Source of the DNA: Diphasiastrum complanatum
Lineage: Eukaryota > Streptophyta > Lycopodiopsida > Lycopodiales > Lycopodiaceae
Length of the DNA stretch: 64,000 bases
Direction of reading: 5' to 3'
Assembly (NCBI GenBank): GCA_029204225.1
Contig: CM055101.1
Span: 32,741,683 to 32,805,682, forward strand
Each line of letters begins with the position of its first letter. Within the stretch, counting starts at the first letter, position 1. Made by a program: the position numbers and the translations under genes. Shown here one piece after another: positions 10,016-20,692 of this stretch. The notes under the pieces were generated by a model that saw only the letters and a program-made list of their open reading frames with translations, ran no database searches and was not told the origin of the DNA.

Positions 10016-13000
10016 ATGGAGGTGACAATCGAGTTTCCCAATAGTGCAATTGGGCCTATCAAAGTACCCTTGTTGGATGGCAAATATGTTGTCAACAAGG
10101 GATATCTAGAAAGGAGACTAGGGGATTTGTATAAATTGATCAGCTTCAATGCCATAGTAGCAGTGGAAGGTGGTGTGCCCTTGTTGATCCCAATGAAGGA
10201 GCACCTGAACATAGAGGGCAATGTTCAGTTCATACTAGATGCTTCTATATCAGGCCTCTACAATGTGATTAGCCAAGAAAATCTGAGTGACAGTATAAAC
10301 ACATATACCCCCAGAGGTGGGTTTAACACAAGTAGACAATCTCACCAGCCAACCCATGGCCTGCAACCCATATTGCTGGATGAGGATCCCACAGATGTCG
10401 AGCTTAAAATAGACACACCACTTTTTAGAGAGCAGATGCAATCACCCAATAGAATCAGATAGTCCAATAAAATGCCATGGAAAAGGAGTTGAATTTGACG
10501 ACGATATTGCCCTCATAGAGACTAAAAAATCTATTGGACTAGAAGGAAGTAGCGTCATTCTGACGATCATTTCCCAAACTCGATCCACACTATTTTCTAG
10601 ACTGATTAAAAAGTCACCAACACGCATGATAGTGGATGAAATACCTTGATTCTATGATGGCGATATCGTGTTTGAATTTCCTCCGACATTCAATAAATCT
10701 AATTCGATGATCGGCATGGAGCATAAATTCGACGACGGACACACGTGGACCAAACCAATAACAAGAAATGTCGCATTTGAAGGGGTGGTGCGAGTGAGTT
10801 ATTGTGCTGGGGTGTTCTAGTGTTTTGGTGTGTCTTGTCCACAGAAGATAAATAATGGCCAACACAATAGAACCTTCTTCAAAGGCTTGTTGAAGAAGAA
10901 TTGCCTACTAGGTTATGTTGCCGATTTTGATGAAAACATTACTTGTCACTTTTGCAAACAACACGCAACATGTGTTGACACTTGCTCGTGCATTGTGTAC
11001 TATGTAATGCCAAGCAATGAGACACTGACTAGATTAATGATACACTCTGGAAAACACATACATGATGTGCAACCTGGAACATTGAAGAGGAATATTAAAA
11101 ACACTCGACTCTTGGTTGAAAGGGCGGTAAAGGCTGACAAGAATGCTGGACCAAGAAAAGTGCAGATGATGATTGCAAAGGATTTGATCTCATCAACTCT
11201 AACCAAGCCTGATCGCCTGCTAGATGAGGTTGTCGGAGATTTGGATCTTGGAAACTTTTTGGACGAGTTGATTCCTCTTGTCCAAAACAGGAGGCACATC
11301 ATTTTTTCTAAATAAATATTTGTCTTGAGATTTCTTTTTTTGAGCCCTTGAAATACTTCCGAGACGGTTTGGACAGTCTTCTACATCTAAATAAGAGTTC
11401 AATGTATGACTTCTTTCATGGTAGTAGATTTCCAAGACAAGGTTCTTTGGAAGAATGATGCTTTATTTTCAAAATGTCAATGAAGGGACCTGCTTCAGGA
11501 GTGGATTTAGTAAATCGAATGTGACGAACAAACAATGGCGATCTAAAAAATGCTTGGGTCCAATTTGATCACCAGAAGAGTAATTTGGTGGTCAACAATG
11601 GCATGCCATGTCTATGACCCAAGGTACTTTTATTTTCTTATCGAACTATGTTAGACAACCTTTTCCTCTTTAAAGATAAACTTATTATTTTTTCTTGTTT
11701 AGTGTGCAAGAGCTATTGAGCATAGCTACATGCAAGATGAAGGAAGAGGATACTAGAGCACATATTCTATTTTGGGAGATGCTCAACATAGTCATGGAAC
11801 GTTCTGGCCACAACAATGCCAACTTATTGTGGGTTCATGGCAAATGAGGCCCAGGCAAACTGGAGGGCAGTTAGAACAGTGTACATATAATGTCATGAGT
11901 GGTCATGCTTGTTTCATTGGGAACAAAGCCTCGTGAGACACAACAATGCATATGTTCCCAAGGAACAAATGGCTCAACACAAGATATTATGCAAAAATTG
12001 GAGGGCTTTCGCAACCAGAGAAGAAGCATTGGAACATTAGAGGTTAATTAGGCAGTGGTGGAGGACAACAAAAGTAAAGGAGTCCGATATCCCAACTTTG
12101 GATAGCTGGTTGGAGCTGGTAGAATGTCAGAATTGCTCATTGGGGCGATTTCATGGTGGCAGTAAGTTTATTCCACACCCTTAAATAGCAAATATGATTT
12201 GCTTTTATCACTAATTAAATCTGATTATCTTTAATTGTTTTTGTTATTGGATATTGAGACGTTTGTTTTTTGCATTCGTAAGGTGTTGGATAGCAATGCT
12301 GCTGCAAATACTCCACGAACCGATTTATCCGAATCCAAACATGGCAGCTAGCTTGCTGGAGAGGGGAAAAAGATAAGATTTCCTTGTATGATGCAGTTGT
12401 ATTTGAACAACATGCATATATTATGAAAAAACATTTGGGTGCTGGACCAAGCTCAAAGAATTTACTTGATAGAAGCTCATCAAAGGCTTCATTCAATCCA
12501 GCAACTGTATCACAGACAATTCAACAAGTTTTAACAGGCACTTCAATGTACCACAATCGAACCAACTTGGAGGGTGAGAGAGAGAGACCATGCGACAGAA
12601 GATGAGGCCTTCCTTGGTTGTGGACATAGATGATGGTAGTAGTCACAGACCAGAATTCATTCAAGCTACCAAGGAACGTAAGGAAAGGGGCCGCCCTAAA
12701 AAAATTATCTTTCAAGCAGATGGAAGTGCACATGGACAAGGTATAGAGGTACCTCAGACCTCAGGGGCTCTCCCTCAGGCAGGTGACTCTGTCTTCCAGG
12801 ACAACAAGAGGTGGTGGAATGCATAGTACATGACACAATTTGGGCAATCAGGAGAACTAACATTGGTAGTCGTGTGAAGTGCCTTGGATGGATCCCAAAG
12901 AGTGGAAAATGCAATCGTGCAATAACATATTCATCGAAAGGCACTCTTGTCCCATATTTTTTTTCTACAAGAAGCCATCCAAACGAGAAGTTCCAACAAA

Positions 13001-13389
13001 TGATGGGGTTTTGCAATAGTGATTGCACCCATACTTGGAACCCAGAGAAGAACATCAATCCAACACTAGCAAAACTGCCATTTGGCCTGTCGAAATTGGT
13101 GCCACTAGAGGTGGACATGTTGACTGTAGTAGGATTTCAGTTGGAAGTGAAGGCTGCTAGTGTAAGTAATGTTGTTGATGTTTTTGGCCCCAAACAAGGG
13201 CCGTGCCACAACAAGCAGATCACTCCAAAACCCATGTTGACTATAGTAGGATTTCAATTGGAAGTGAAGGCTACTAATGTAAGTAATGTTGCCGATGTTT
13301 TTGGCCCCAAACAAGGGGCATGCCACAACAATGCAGATCACTCCAAAACCCATGACAACAAACGACCAAGGCATAGGACAAAAGTATAA
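10016..13389 (+). pseudogene. Decayed multi-domain transposase-like gene
   Basis: Collinear plus-strand pieces read as one broken protein. ATG at 10016 opens 148 codons of unknown sequence. A frameshift near 10460 leads into a frame (10461-11315, stops near 10647 and 10818) with YDGDIVFEFPPTFN, then a Cys/His segment ending RLMIHSGKHIHDVQPGTLKR. That G-x-H-x-H ending resembles the WRKY-GCM1/FLYWCH-type zinc fingers of MULE-like transposases. At 11,750-12,150 come ILFWEMLNIVMERSG, MADEAQANWRAVRTVY and LFHWEQSLVRHNNAYV, then WWRTTKVKESDIPTLDSWLE, which looks like a DDE-type core. At 12,384-13,118 lie AYIMKKHLGAGPSSKNLLD, RKERGRPKKIIF and a terminal Cys-rich module. Family assignment is inference. 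Many stops make it non-functional. Confidence 0.5.
13117..13350 (+). repeat. In-frame 117-bp (39-codon) tandem duplication
   Basis: Inside the 12811-13389 open frame, the segment starting MLTVVGFQLEVKA at 13117 repeats as MLTIVGFQLEVKA at 13234. The 117-bp step keeps the frame. The copies differ at a few codons near their ends. The frame stays open through both copies although upstream parts of the gene are broken, which may be chance. Confidence 0.85.
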
Positions 13390-14901
13390 AAAAAGGCACA
13401 AGCACATATAGAAAAAGCCTTGACCTTGAATGCTTCCGTGCTAACAGAGAAAGTAGTAATGCAGTCACAACATGAGATTTTTGAAATTGAGACCGAGTCT
13501 TTTCTGCAAATGAGGATTCGTTATGATGTCCATATACATGCCAATCCATCTTATACTTGTCCAGACTTCCAAAAAAGAGTGGCTGGAAGAAAGCCATATA
13601 CTGCTTGCAAGCATATATATTTCATTTTTTTCAAGATTTTGGGATTCAATCAACTAAGCAACATGTTTATTCATCAAGTCAGTCTGAGCAAAGCCGAGGT
13701 CTTTCAAGCAATCACTCGCGGGAGAACTTATCCATGAATACAATAGTTATTGTTTTTAGATAGGGCGAATGGCAAAATGGCATGATTTGAAATGGAAAAG
13801 GCAATTGTCATTATGCATTTGAATGTTTGGCAAATTGATTTCCATTAGATAGCTTGCACAGTCCCCTATGAGGTGCTTGTGATTATTTGAGTTGGCAAGT
13901 CTAATTAGTAAGGAATTGTACTTTCTCCCTAACACTTAGTTGCTTTGTACTGCCAACAATAATTTCTTACAAATGTATGCAAAGGTGATAGTAGATTGTT
14001 CACTTGGACCTATGACTATTTTATTGGTAGTTTAATTTACATATCATGTCTTTTATAGTGTTAATGGTTGTTGTAAGGGTTGACATTTTGAAATAGTTGC
14101 AAGATGCTATAATGGTTGACATTTAGAAATAGAAAAAACTTGATCTAAACTCAAAAAGGCTCGGTTTGGAAAGCCCACCATCAGTAGCCAACTCATATCA
14201 TCTAAGCAACAACTAGACAACCAACTAAGCAACTCCAATGTAACAACATACCAGCTCAGAGATTGAGCACAGGTGAGTCATTTGATAGAATCATATAGTC
14301 CTATTCACAACATTGAAGGTAAATGGCTATGCATATTGTATTGAAGACAGTGAAAAACAATGGTTTTTACTTGTATATTCCTTTGTGTGAAAAGCAATAC
14401 TGGAAAAAGCTCGCTTCTAACACAAAAAAGCTCGTCTTCAAAAGCTCACCCAAAAAAGCTCGCTACAAAAAGCTCACCAAAAAATTACACCCGATTTTTG
14501 TGAGAGTATGGCTTTTGGCCATTTTGTCATAATTTTAATCCTCTATTTGGGTTTAGAATTGTTGGTCTCAAAGATGGCTTTAGGGATGTCTTCAATGGAT
14601 ATAGTCGTACATGTTTTTTAAGAAATTTTTTATTTGTCAACTTGGAGTGAGGGTTTATCTATAATAAGAGGAGTTCTAAGGGTGCTAGAAGGAGCAATGG
14701 AAGAAGAACCCTTGTCCTTTCTCATAGCCAAAGATTTGGAAGAACGGGACATTTGATTCAGGAAGAGTACCTAATACGACTAATACGACCTTCAAGCATT
14801 ACTTTCAACTTTGAAAACATTGTAACAAAAGAAAATGTTTAATTAAAGACGTATGCTTGGCATGAAATAATAATGTTTTATAACAAAAATATATTAGGAA
14901 T
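13390..14901. other. No gene; small AAAAGCTC repeat at 14400-14485
   Basis: AT-rich DNA. Open frames of 60-105 codons at 13,420-13,763 have no recognisable motif and may trail from the broken transposase-like gene. From about 14,405 to 14,485 the word AAAAGCTC recurs about five times with variable spacing and yields Lys/Ser-rich translations. Nothing else stands out. Confidence 0.45.
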
Positions 14902-15252
14902 TCACTTACCACTTTTATGAGAGCCTTGCCAAAGTAAATTTAAACTCTCATCCTTGCAAAGACAAATTTTTAACACGCCCTCATCTACAATAACCAATGA
15001 AGTGGTCTTATCGACGTCCTTCACCAAGATTTTGCATTTTTCCTCATCATCATCATCTGGCTGGTCAAGATTTACTTTGCCTTCAACATTGTATTGACTC
15101 TCTAACTTTTCAGACTTTATGAGAAAGAAGATTAATAGCTTTGTAAATCTACTGTCAGAATTCTCTTCTGTAAAGTAATGCGTGAACTTAGTTTTGTCTC
15201 TCATTTTAACATTTGTAGCTTTGGCTCCAAATTTGAATGATATCTTCAACAT
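14902..15252 (-). CDS. Unrecognised ORF of about 116 codons
   Basis: Minus-strand frame with an ATG at 15252 (the frame is open a little further upstream). The translation is Lys- and Asp-rich with an acidic run (QPDDDDEEKCKILVKD) in the middle and no signal peptide or membrane segment. I do not recognise it. It resembles the acidic, Lys-rich spacers found in plant proteins with truncated domains, so it may be an isolated exon or a random AT-rich frame. There is no promoter or splice evidence. Confidence 0.2.
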   Translation of the reverse strand: MLKISFKFGAKATNVKMRDKTKFTHYFTEENSDSRFTKLLIFFLIKSEKLESQYNVEGKVNLDQPDDDDEEKCKILVKDVDKTTSLVIVDEGVLKICLCKDESLNLLWQGSHKSGK

Positions 15253-15264
15253 TTTGAATATCAA

Positions 15265-16779
15265 AATATCATCTATAAGAAAAACTATGAATACATATTG
15301 GTGTTACTAAACTTTAAAAAAAATCATGATGAAATTAATATATATACATACATACATACATATATATACACTAGTAGATATGCACGTCATTGACGGACGA
15401 GGTGGCGGCTTGTGGTCGAGACAATGGATGATGCTTTGAGTGGGCGATTGATGAATATCTCCCAGCTCATTACCCCCAAAACTCCTCTAATTCCAGATTA
15501 TTAAAAACAATCCCTAGAGAGTTCCTCTATTTTACCTGGATAATTCACCTTTGCATACACACTGAATTTTCTTATAAAATATATGCAACTGGTTGATTCA
15601 TCAAAAGTCAGATTCCTATCTTTTCTTTTCCTCGTTTTAAAAGAAATTCCATAATTTCCATAAAAAAAACTCTTAGGAGACAACATATAAGATATCAAAG
15701 ATTAGAAAAAGTCAGTAATAGTATCCAATACGATTACAAACTGTATGTTCTCCAAAACCATATAATATCTTATTCCGAGCGATAGAAATATTACATCTCA
15801 ATAATCAACTATCAAATAGAGATAATCATTTGGGTCTATGAAGTTTAAATTTAGTCATTCCTCTTTATTCTGATCCATATCCACTATGTTTATATTGAAG
15901 TATAATTTCATATAACTATAATCAAATTTTCAAAACATAGTTCTACACTTAAAGGAGTTATATGAATCTCAATCCAAAAATCACTATCTTTGACCATAAC
16001 CATGACATGCAATCATTAGAATCAATCATAATGACTTGGAAATAGCAAGTACAATTCTAAAAAATGTTTATTCACAATAGCTATGATGAATTTCAAGCCA
16101 AAACATGGAATACTAACCTCAAAAACCGCAAAAAATCATCAAAAATCCGTAAATTTTCATCATTTTCTATGGAAAAATCCCATAATAATGATCATTAGAC
16201 TAAAAGCAAACCAAAATGAGAGAAGCCACTTATTTGGAGGTCAATTCCACCACTTGGAAGTAAAAATCAAGGAGGAAATACCAAAAAGCTGGGAAAAAAC
16301 AAAAAGCAACTCCACCATCTAATTGATGCAAAGCCTTGCTTTGATACCACTATAAGGATCGCCAAGTGAAGATCCGACTAGATCATGTTGCAACCAAAAG
16401 GACACCTATGGAGCAAAAACCACCCAACCAACATGAAATGGCTATTCAATACCCTAACCACTTCACCCCCATGCCATGCTGAATGAATGCAAGAGAGGAG
16501 GGAATCTTGGCTTCATGAATCAGAAAATCCAATAGGGAGATGAGCGAGTTTCCATAGTATATATAATCTCCTTTGAGAAAATAATGTTCCTCTTAGGATA
16601 CCATGCAACCCAAATATAAGCTATTGACCTCCTATTCTTGCATTATCGCAGTCAACACCATGCAAGTGCTCATATGTCCAATTATAGGTGTGGGCCCTCA
16701 TAAGATTATTAATTACATTACCAGCAAAGCCTAGAATGATGAGGGATAACTAATAACCTTATACATTGGAGTAATTGGC
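15265..16779. other. AT-rich intergenic DNA with a TACATACA microsatellite
   Basis: A short (TA)/(CATA) tract lies at 15,337-15,370. The rest is AT-rich with no frame above about 80 codons. A TGGTATCAAAGC-like word on the minus strand at about 16,340 looks like a tRNA-iMet primer site, but no LTR with TG...CA ends can be placed beside it. Confidence 0.4.
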
Positions 16780-18083
16780 TATCCATGCCAGGAATTATTC
16801 CGAATTCCCTGACATTTGTTGAATACTGTTGAAGTTGAAATGGCCTAGTCTGAAATGCCACAGCATATCAGTTGATTCAGAAGTGGTTGTGTGAAGAGCT
16901 TGACTGGTAGAAGAATAGCAATGGCTGAGTTTGTACAGATAACTACTTCTTCTTCCGTAGGCTAGTACCTTTTGAAATTTGTCAAGAATTGTTCAGCCTT
17001 CGGTATCGAATTTGACCCTCCGACCTAAATCGATAAGTCTACTAACTGAGAGCAAATTCTTGATTAGATTTGGAACATGGAGAACGTTGGACAACAACTT
17101 GACCTCACCTCTTTTGAATTCTATTCTGATTGTTCCTTCACCTTCAATTGAATATGATGAGTTGTCTCCAAGTTGCACAACTCAAGAGTGGGTGAATGAC
17201 TTATAGTCCTTGAACCAGTCTCGATGGTGAGTCACGTGTTGAGTTGCTTCGGAATTTAGATACCACGAATCGATATCCTATTGTTCTCCGATTTTGGTCA
17301 TGAAAGCTGCTTCATCTTCTTCTTCTTGTTGCTGATTTGAGTGACTATCTGTAGCACTATGTGCTTGTTGTTGGAACTGCTTCTTCTTTTCGTTGTTGTA
17401 CTTCAAAGTTCAACAATCCTTGATTTTGTGGTGCCAGTCCTCTTATAGTATCTACAGAAAAATTTCTGCACTGGTTAGAATGATGAAGAGTTTGAATTCG
17501 ATCCTGAACCGGAATTTGGTCCAGACAGCATATTGCTCTTCTTGTCAGTAGAGCCCGACTTTGTAGATCTCTTGGACCTAGACTTCTAATTTTTTTAATT
17601 CAAAGCTTGAGGATCCGATCCTGAGCCTGAGGAGGATGTTGATCTTCTGATCTCCTCTTGTAGGAGCAGCGAAATAACTCTTGATAGAGTGAGGTGCTCC
17701 TAGGTAGAAATTGCCATTACCCAATGTTTGTAGGCTTCAGGTAGACTCGATAATAGAGTCATGAGTGCATCAGAATCTTCTATGACTGAGTCGGTTGCAG
17801 TCATCTGCTCCATAAGATTTTTGAAAGTGTTGAGATGACTCAAAACACTATCTGCATCAAACATTATGAGGGTGAAAAATTTCTTCCTCAGATGAAGCTT
17901 GGACATAATGTCTCTAATGTCGTAGAGAGTTGTTAGGATGTCCCATGCATCCTTAGTGCCCATTACTTGAACGATTTGTTTAAGATTGAGCATAAGAAAT
18001 CTAACAATATCAATATAATGAATGTCAGGTCCTAGCGGAAGGTTTGGATGGAACATCTTCCCCCAAGACAATGCAAAACACAC
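16780..18083 (-). pseudogene. Copia gag-protease relic (minus strand)
   Basis: Read from 18083 downward, a UBN2-type gag core appears first (KDAWDILTTLYDIRDIMSKL, then FKNLMEQMTATDSVIEDSD and LLSSLPEAYKHWVMAI). A degenerate zinc knuckle follows near 17,400-17,480. The protease site at about 17,235-17,260 reads SWYLNSEATQHVTHHRDWF, where the usual Asp-Ser-Gly is Asn-Ser-Glu. The pre-integrase linker comes next (VQLGDNSSYSIEGEG, VLHVPNLIKNLLSVSRL at 17,178-16,993) and ends in LWHFRLGHFNFNS near 16,850. One in-frame TAG and several frame changes are present. The N-terminus of gag and everything after the pre-integrase domain are missing, and no LTRs were found, so this is a truncated internal fragment. 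Confidence 0.85.
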
Positions 18084-19555
18084 CTCACTCTCTAGAAAAG
18101 GATTAGAACACGAACATCTCGAGAGTGATAATTATGAGGAACTTAAAAAAAAAGAGTAGAGTAATGTACAATGAAAAAATTATTGATTATGTAAGGCGAC
18201 GTAAATGTTACAAGAACTAATTAATCTTGATGATGGACTTGTATTGATAATTAAAACACCCATGTATTTGATAATCCTTGTTAACCTTTGAAATTGCCTC
18301 ATAGATAGTTGGTACACATCATAAGGATAATGCAATTTTTTGGAGCATGTAGGCATGAGAGAAGATCACAATTAGGTCAATTAGGGCCAAAATTAAAGTT
18401 AACTAGGACTTTGGCTCAAGATCTAATTCAAATAGTTGAGTAACCTTGATTAGGTCATCATGGAAAGACTACGGGTTACAATATTGACTCATGATTAGAG
18501 TATCTTGAGCAAATTGTTGCAAAGAGAGAGAGGAGAGATCTATGTTGTTGACGAACACTGACTTAAGGTCTTAATGATGTTGAACTAAGGGCCACAATTG
18601 ACTGCATCTTGAGTTGAAATCAAGATTGATATCTTGATAAGTTGCAATGAAGGACGAACATTGAGTTATTGAGGTGTCTCAAGATGGAGCTCAAGAGATT
18701 GTATGCTCCCTCTTGAGTTGCTACCATGTACATCCTCTAAAAGGTGAATTAGGATTGGGACTAAGATAATGAATATCCAACCTTAAATCGACTTTGTTCA
18801 AGATTTAAAGCGAAATCATAGGTCTGATGAATTGTTTATTTGTTCAAGATATGTGAGCAAATATGCATATATTGAGTGGTATAGATTGCTCCTACTCAAA
18901 ATTGTGAGTAAAATGCAAGCCTTGACATGCATTGTTGGCTTGCTCAAGATCTTAAGTAAAAATGCAGGCCCATGTCTATAGTAGAATCTAGAGTATTTTT
19001 GTAGGTGATTGGCTGTAACAAGAACATAGGCCGACAATTCAAAATACAATTCGTTTTTGGAGGTGACTGTTTAAAACACAATGAAAAATATGCACACTTG
19101 TTGATGAAATGTATGTACTCTATGAAAAAGAAGCTGCAAACTATTTCAAATATGAAAGACAATTGAAAAAAGAAACATGAAAAGAAGCTCAAAGAGACAT
19201 GAAGGCCCAAAAAATTCCATGTGGTAGCAATAGACTATTGCAAAATGCAAATAGTTGTTTGAAGCAGGGTGAGTTGCTTATTACGACCAAGAAGCAACCT
19301 TCTAGACAGTTGTTGGGGCCTCCTTACAAAAGCAACCTAGAAGTATGCCTAGGGAGGATAGGAGGAAATTTTAGTATGTTCTTTTTTTGGTATTTTGAAG
19401 CCACATTCATAAACATGATTTGCATGTCCTTTCCAAAGGTTTAAAATACTCCTGTGAAACATTGACACTAAGTATTGAACTTGTTGCCACATGAACATTA
19501 TGCCATTTTCCTAGAAAGCAAGTTCTCCTCGGGCCTTCTACCCTACTCCAAGCAA
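18084..19555. other. No gene recognised
   Basis: AT-rich; open frames under 90 codons with no motif. The word CTCAAGAT/TTGAGTTG recurs loosely between 18,400 and 18,950. No LTR ends, tRNA or strong promoter was identified. Confidence 0.45.
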
Positions 19556-19564
19556 CGCTCTTGA

Positions 19565-20045
19565 TTTGCCACCATCTCCTCACGGCATGAGCGCCGCCCC
19601 CCCGCAACCAAAACACCCAAAAAAAAAATCACCAAATTTTATAAATTAGGGAGTTCAAAATAGTTATGGCAACTAGATAATAGAAAAGCATGGAGAGGTA
19701 GAAGAGATGCTGGGCTACCTCACATGGAGCATTTATTTACAAACAACAATTAATGACTACAATTGCTAATGGATCAATTCTCATTCAATCAAAATTGATT
19801 ACACAAATGCGCTTCATATCATATTGAAAATTTATGTACTTTAAATCTGATTCTCTTTTTGGGGCCCATAACCTTCCTCCGTGGTATTAACCATCCTCTC
19901 CTTGAGGCAGGGTCGCCTCTCCCCCCTACGCCCTCGAAAAAAAAAATTCATCAAAATTTATAGATTAGGGAATTCAAAATATTTGAGGCAACATCTCAAT
20001 TTCTTAGGTAGTAAGAAAGCATGAAGAGGTATAAGAGCTTCGGGG
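19565..20045. repeat. Diverged direct repeat pair about 330 bp apart
   Basis: About 19,580-19,720 and 19,920-20,040 share a C-rich run followed by a poly-A tract (CCCCC...AAAAAAAAA), then TCAnCAAAATTTATAnATTAGGGA, TTCAAAATA, a GGCAAC word, and AAGCATGnAGAGGTAnAAGAG. The copies differ by substitutions and a 10-16 bp gap. This may be two copies of a small non-autonomous element or an old local duplication just upstream of the ISN1-like promoter. Confidence 0.65.
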
Positions 20046-20224
20046 CCCACTATTCCAACTAACGTCATTATGGAGCACAATATGCAATGATGAAATAGTT
20101 AAATTGAGCTCGATTAATGTAGAAACCCCACCCAATGAGCTTGGGACCTATGCAGTAAAGACACGATGTACACGTATCATCTGCAGCAATCTCACTCTCT
20201 AATCTGCATCTACGGGGAACTCTC

Positions 20225-20286
20225 TAATCAGGTGCACTCTCACTCTCACTCTCTAATCAGATGCACTCTCACTCTCTAATCAGAGC
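20225..20286. repeat. CTCTCACTCTCTAATCAG repeat upstream of the TATA box
   Basis: CTCTAATCAG recurs about four times (from about 20,197 to 20,282) separated by GTGCACTCTCACT or ATGCACTCTCACT. The tract is pyrimidine-rich, about 270-330 bp upstream of the TATA box of the ISN1-like gene. CT-rich repeats of this kind are common in plant upstream regions. Any regulatory role is inference. Confidence 0.7.
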
Positions 20287-20553
20287 CTAGCAAGCAGTGA
20301 TCAGGAAACCTTTTTAAGGTTTCCCTCCAAAAATCGATATGTGAAAATGTTCTTTGGCCTCTATTGAGTGAGCAGCTCTTACTTGCCGATTTTCCCTTAT
20401 AAAACTCAAGATTTATGACATAAAAAAAATCCTGTACAATTTTTGCCATGCCGATTTTTAAAAGAAAATGCCAATTCCATTCTTGAACTATGCCGAACAA
20501 TGGCTAGGCAAGATATTTTGGCTCTCCTCTAGCCCCACCCCATTCATATTCTC

Positions 20554-20563
20554 TATATAAATA
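20554..20563 (+). promoter_or_regulatory. TATA box of the ISN1-like gene
   Basis: TATATAAATA in the context TTCTCTATATAAATACACC, followed by a CT/C-rich stretch and an ACAACTGAAA initiator-like region at 20,575-20,585. The distance fits a transcription start at roughly 20,585-20,595 and a 5' leader of about 100 nt before the ATG at 20693. Confidence 0.7.
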
Positions 20564-20584
20564 CACCCCTCCCTCACAACTGAA

Positions 20585-20611
20585 ATGGAAAATCGAGAGA
20601 GGTCTTATTAG
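20585..20611 (+). promoter_or_regulatory. Possible 8-codon upstream ORF
   Basis: ATG at 20585 opens MENRERSY and stops with TAG at 20609-20611. It lies right at the expected transcription start, so it may or may not be in the mRNA. If it is, it would be the only ATG before the main start and could lower translation. Confidence 0.3.
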
Positions 20612-20692
20612 ACCACCTTCTTTTTTGTTTTCCTTGCTCGATTTTCTCTTGTATTTCTTCTTCTTCTTGCGCCGCCATTGCAAGCTCTGGCT

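Noticed and set aside
13274-13653. Minus-strand ORFs of 62-107 codons opposite the tandem duplication
   Set aside because: Frame shadows of the plus-strand transposase-like relic and its duplication.
16330-16390. Copia LTR start beside a TGGTATCAAAGC-like primer site (minus strand)
   Set aside because: No TG...CA LTR boundary or second copy could be placed, and the gag relic on that side is in the wrong relative position.
20678-20692. Start of exon 1 at 20678
   Set aside because: The codon there is TTG. The first in-frame ATG is 20693, with a good plant context.
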